Assembly (NCBI GenBank): GCA_003233295.1
Contig: QILJ01000427.1
Coordinates: 1 to 5,618 of the forward strand
Direction of reading: 5' to 3'
Origin: Ignavibacteria bacterium
GTDB taxonomy: Bacteria > Bacteroidota > Ignavibacteria > Ignavibacteriales > Melioribacteraceae
Length of the DNA stretch: 5,618 bases
This document shows positions 5,388-5,618 of this stretch, in pieces. Each line of letters starts with the position of its first letter. Within the stretch, counting starts at the first letter, position 1. The notes under the pieces are model-generated. The model did not search any database. It saw only the letters and a list, made by a program, of their open reading frames with translations, and was not told where the DNA came from. The translations under genes and the position numbers were made by a program.

Positions 5388-5618
5388 ATGCAGTATATAC
5401 AAGGCAAAAACAGGGAACAACTTGTACTAATTTCCACTACTGTTGATGATTTAATAGATGAAGATAACGAGGCAAGGTTCATTGATTTATTTGTAGAAAG
5501 TATTGATTTAGGGAAAATGGGCTTTGCAGTTTACCACCCGGAAAATGGACGACCAGCCTATCATCCTAAAGACCTTCTGAAGTTATATTTATATGGTTAT
5601 CTAAACAGCATTCGTTCA
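5388..5618 (+). CDS. IS1182-family transposase, N-terminal 77 residues, cut by window edge
   Basis: DDE-type transposase of the IS1182 family. The visible 77 codons have the typical N-terminal (DUF772/InsH-like) features: an MQYIQGKNREQ opening, a VDDLIDEDNEARFIDLFVESIDL stretch (19-41) and the diagnostic GRPAYHPKDLLKLYLYGYLNSIRS at 54-77. The frame is open to the window end, and the catalytic DDE residues lie beyond it, so intactness cannot be judged. The ATG at 5388 has AAAGGGA just upstream, within a hairpin. The gene lies in the same direction as the interrupted secreted-protein gene, 46 bases after that frame's stop, so read-through from the host promoter is possible. Confidence 0.92.
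   Translation, partial: MQYIQGKNREQLVLISTTVDDLIDEDNEARFIDLFVESIDLGKMGFAVYHPENGRPAYHPKDLLKLYLYGYLNSIRS

Larger units (their letters stand above)
5318..5618 (+). mobile_element. Left part of an IS1182-family insertion sequence, running off the right edge
   Basis: The element is recognised by its transposase N-terminus (from 5388) and by a probable terminal sequence AGACTGTCTAAAAAC at 5318-5332, which resembles the GACTGT-type ends I recall for IS1182-group elements. The boundary coincides with the point where the secreted protein stops matching its family. About 70 bases of non-coding leader precede the transposase. The right end, inverted repeat partner and any target duplication lie outside the window, so the exact first base is uncertain by a few positions. 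Confidence 0.7.

Overview
The window is AT-rich bacterial chromosome carrying seven genes, two of them cut by the window edges. The best guess for the host is the Ignavibacteria/Chlorobi side of the Bacteroidota-Chlorobiota group. The reasons are the AT-rich composition, the recognisable hrcA-grpE-dnaJ heat-shock cluster (most Bacteroidetes proper lack hrcA) and the style of the protein sequences. This placement is an inference from memory, not a database result.

Region 1 (1-2413, minus strand) is a heat-shock operon transcribed hrcA -> grpE -> dnaJ. HrcA is the heat-shock repressor, GrpE the nucleotide-exchange factor for DnaK, and DnaJ the J-domain co-chaperone, which runs off the left edge. 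dnaK is not in the window. The usual HrcA operator (CIRCE) is not visible upstream of hrcA.

Region 2 (2414-3618) starts with a 200-bp divergent spacer and continues with purM on the plus strand. purM encodes AIR synthetase of de novo purine synthesis. It most likely starts at a TTG (2614) behind a good Shine-Dalgarno, not at the upstream ATG that opens the longest frame.

Region 3 (3663-4043, minus) is a small four-helix membrane protein that resembles the HsmA/TIGR03987 family. It converges on purM. It is divergent from the next gene across a 227-bp, very AT-rich spacer (4044-4270) that contains two perfect small palindromes.

Region 4 (4271-5618, plus) is the most interesting part. A secreted or periplasmic protein with a WPRE/YQPQ N-terminal domain and two tandem 99-residue repeats seems to be cut short. 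Its family-like sequence stops at residue 349 (base 5317). From base 5318 the DNA looks like the left end of an IS1182-family insertion sequence, whose transposase starts at 5388 and runs off the right edge. The last seven codons and the stop of the secreted protein would then come from the IS. A small hairpin overlaps the transposase ribosome binding site and may protect against read-through from the interrupted gene.

No RNA genes, CRISPR arrays or clear rho-independent terminators were seen. No stretch without a gene exceeds about 230 bases. I found no strong candidate for an entirely new multi-gene system. The noteworthy items are the IS-truncated secreted repeat protein, the missing CIRCE and the uncharacterised membrane gene.
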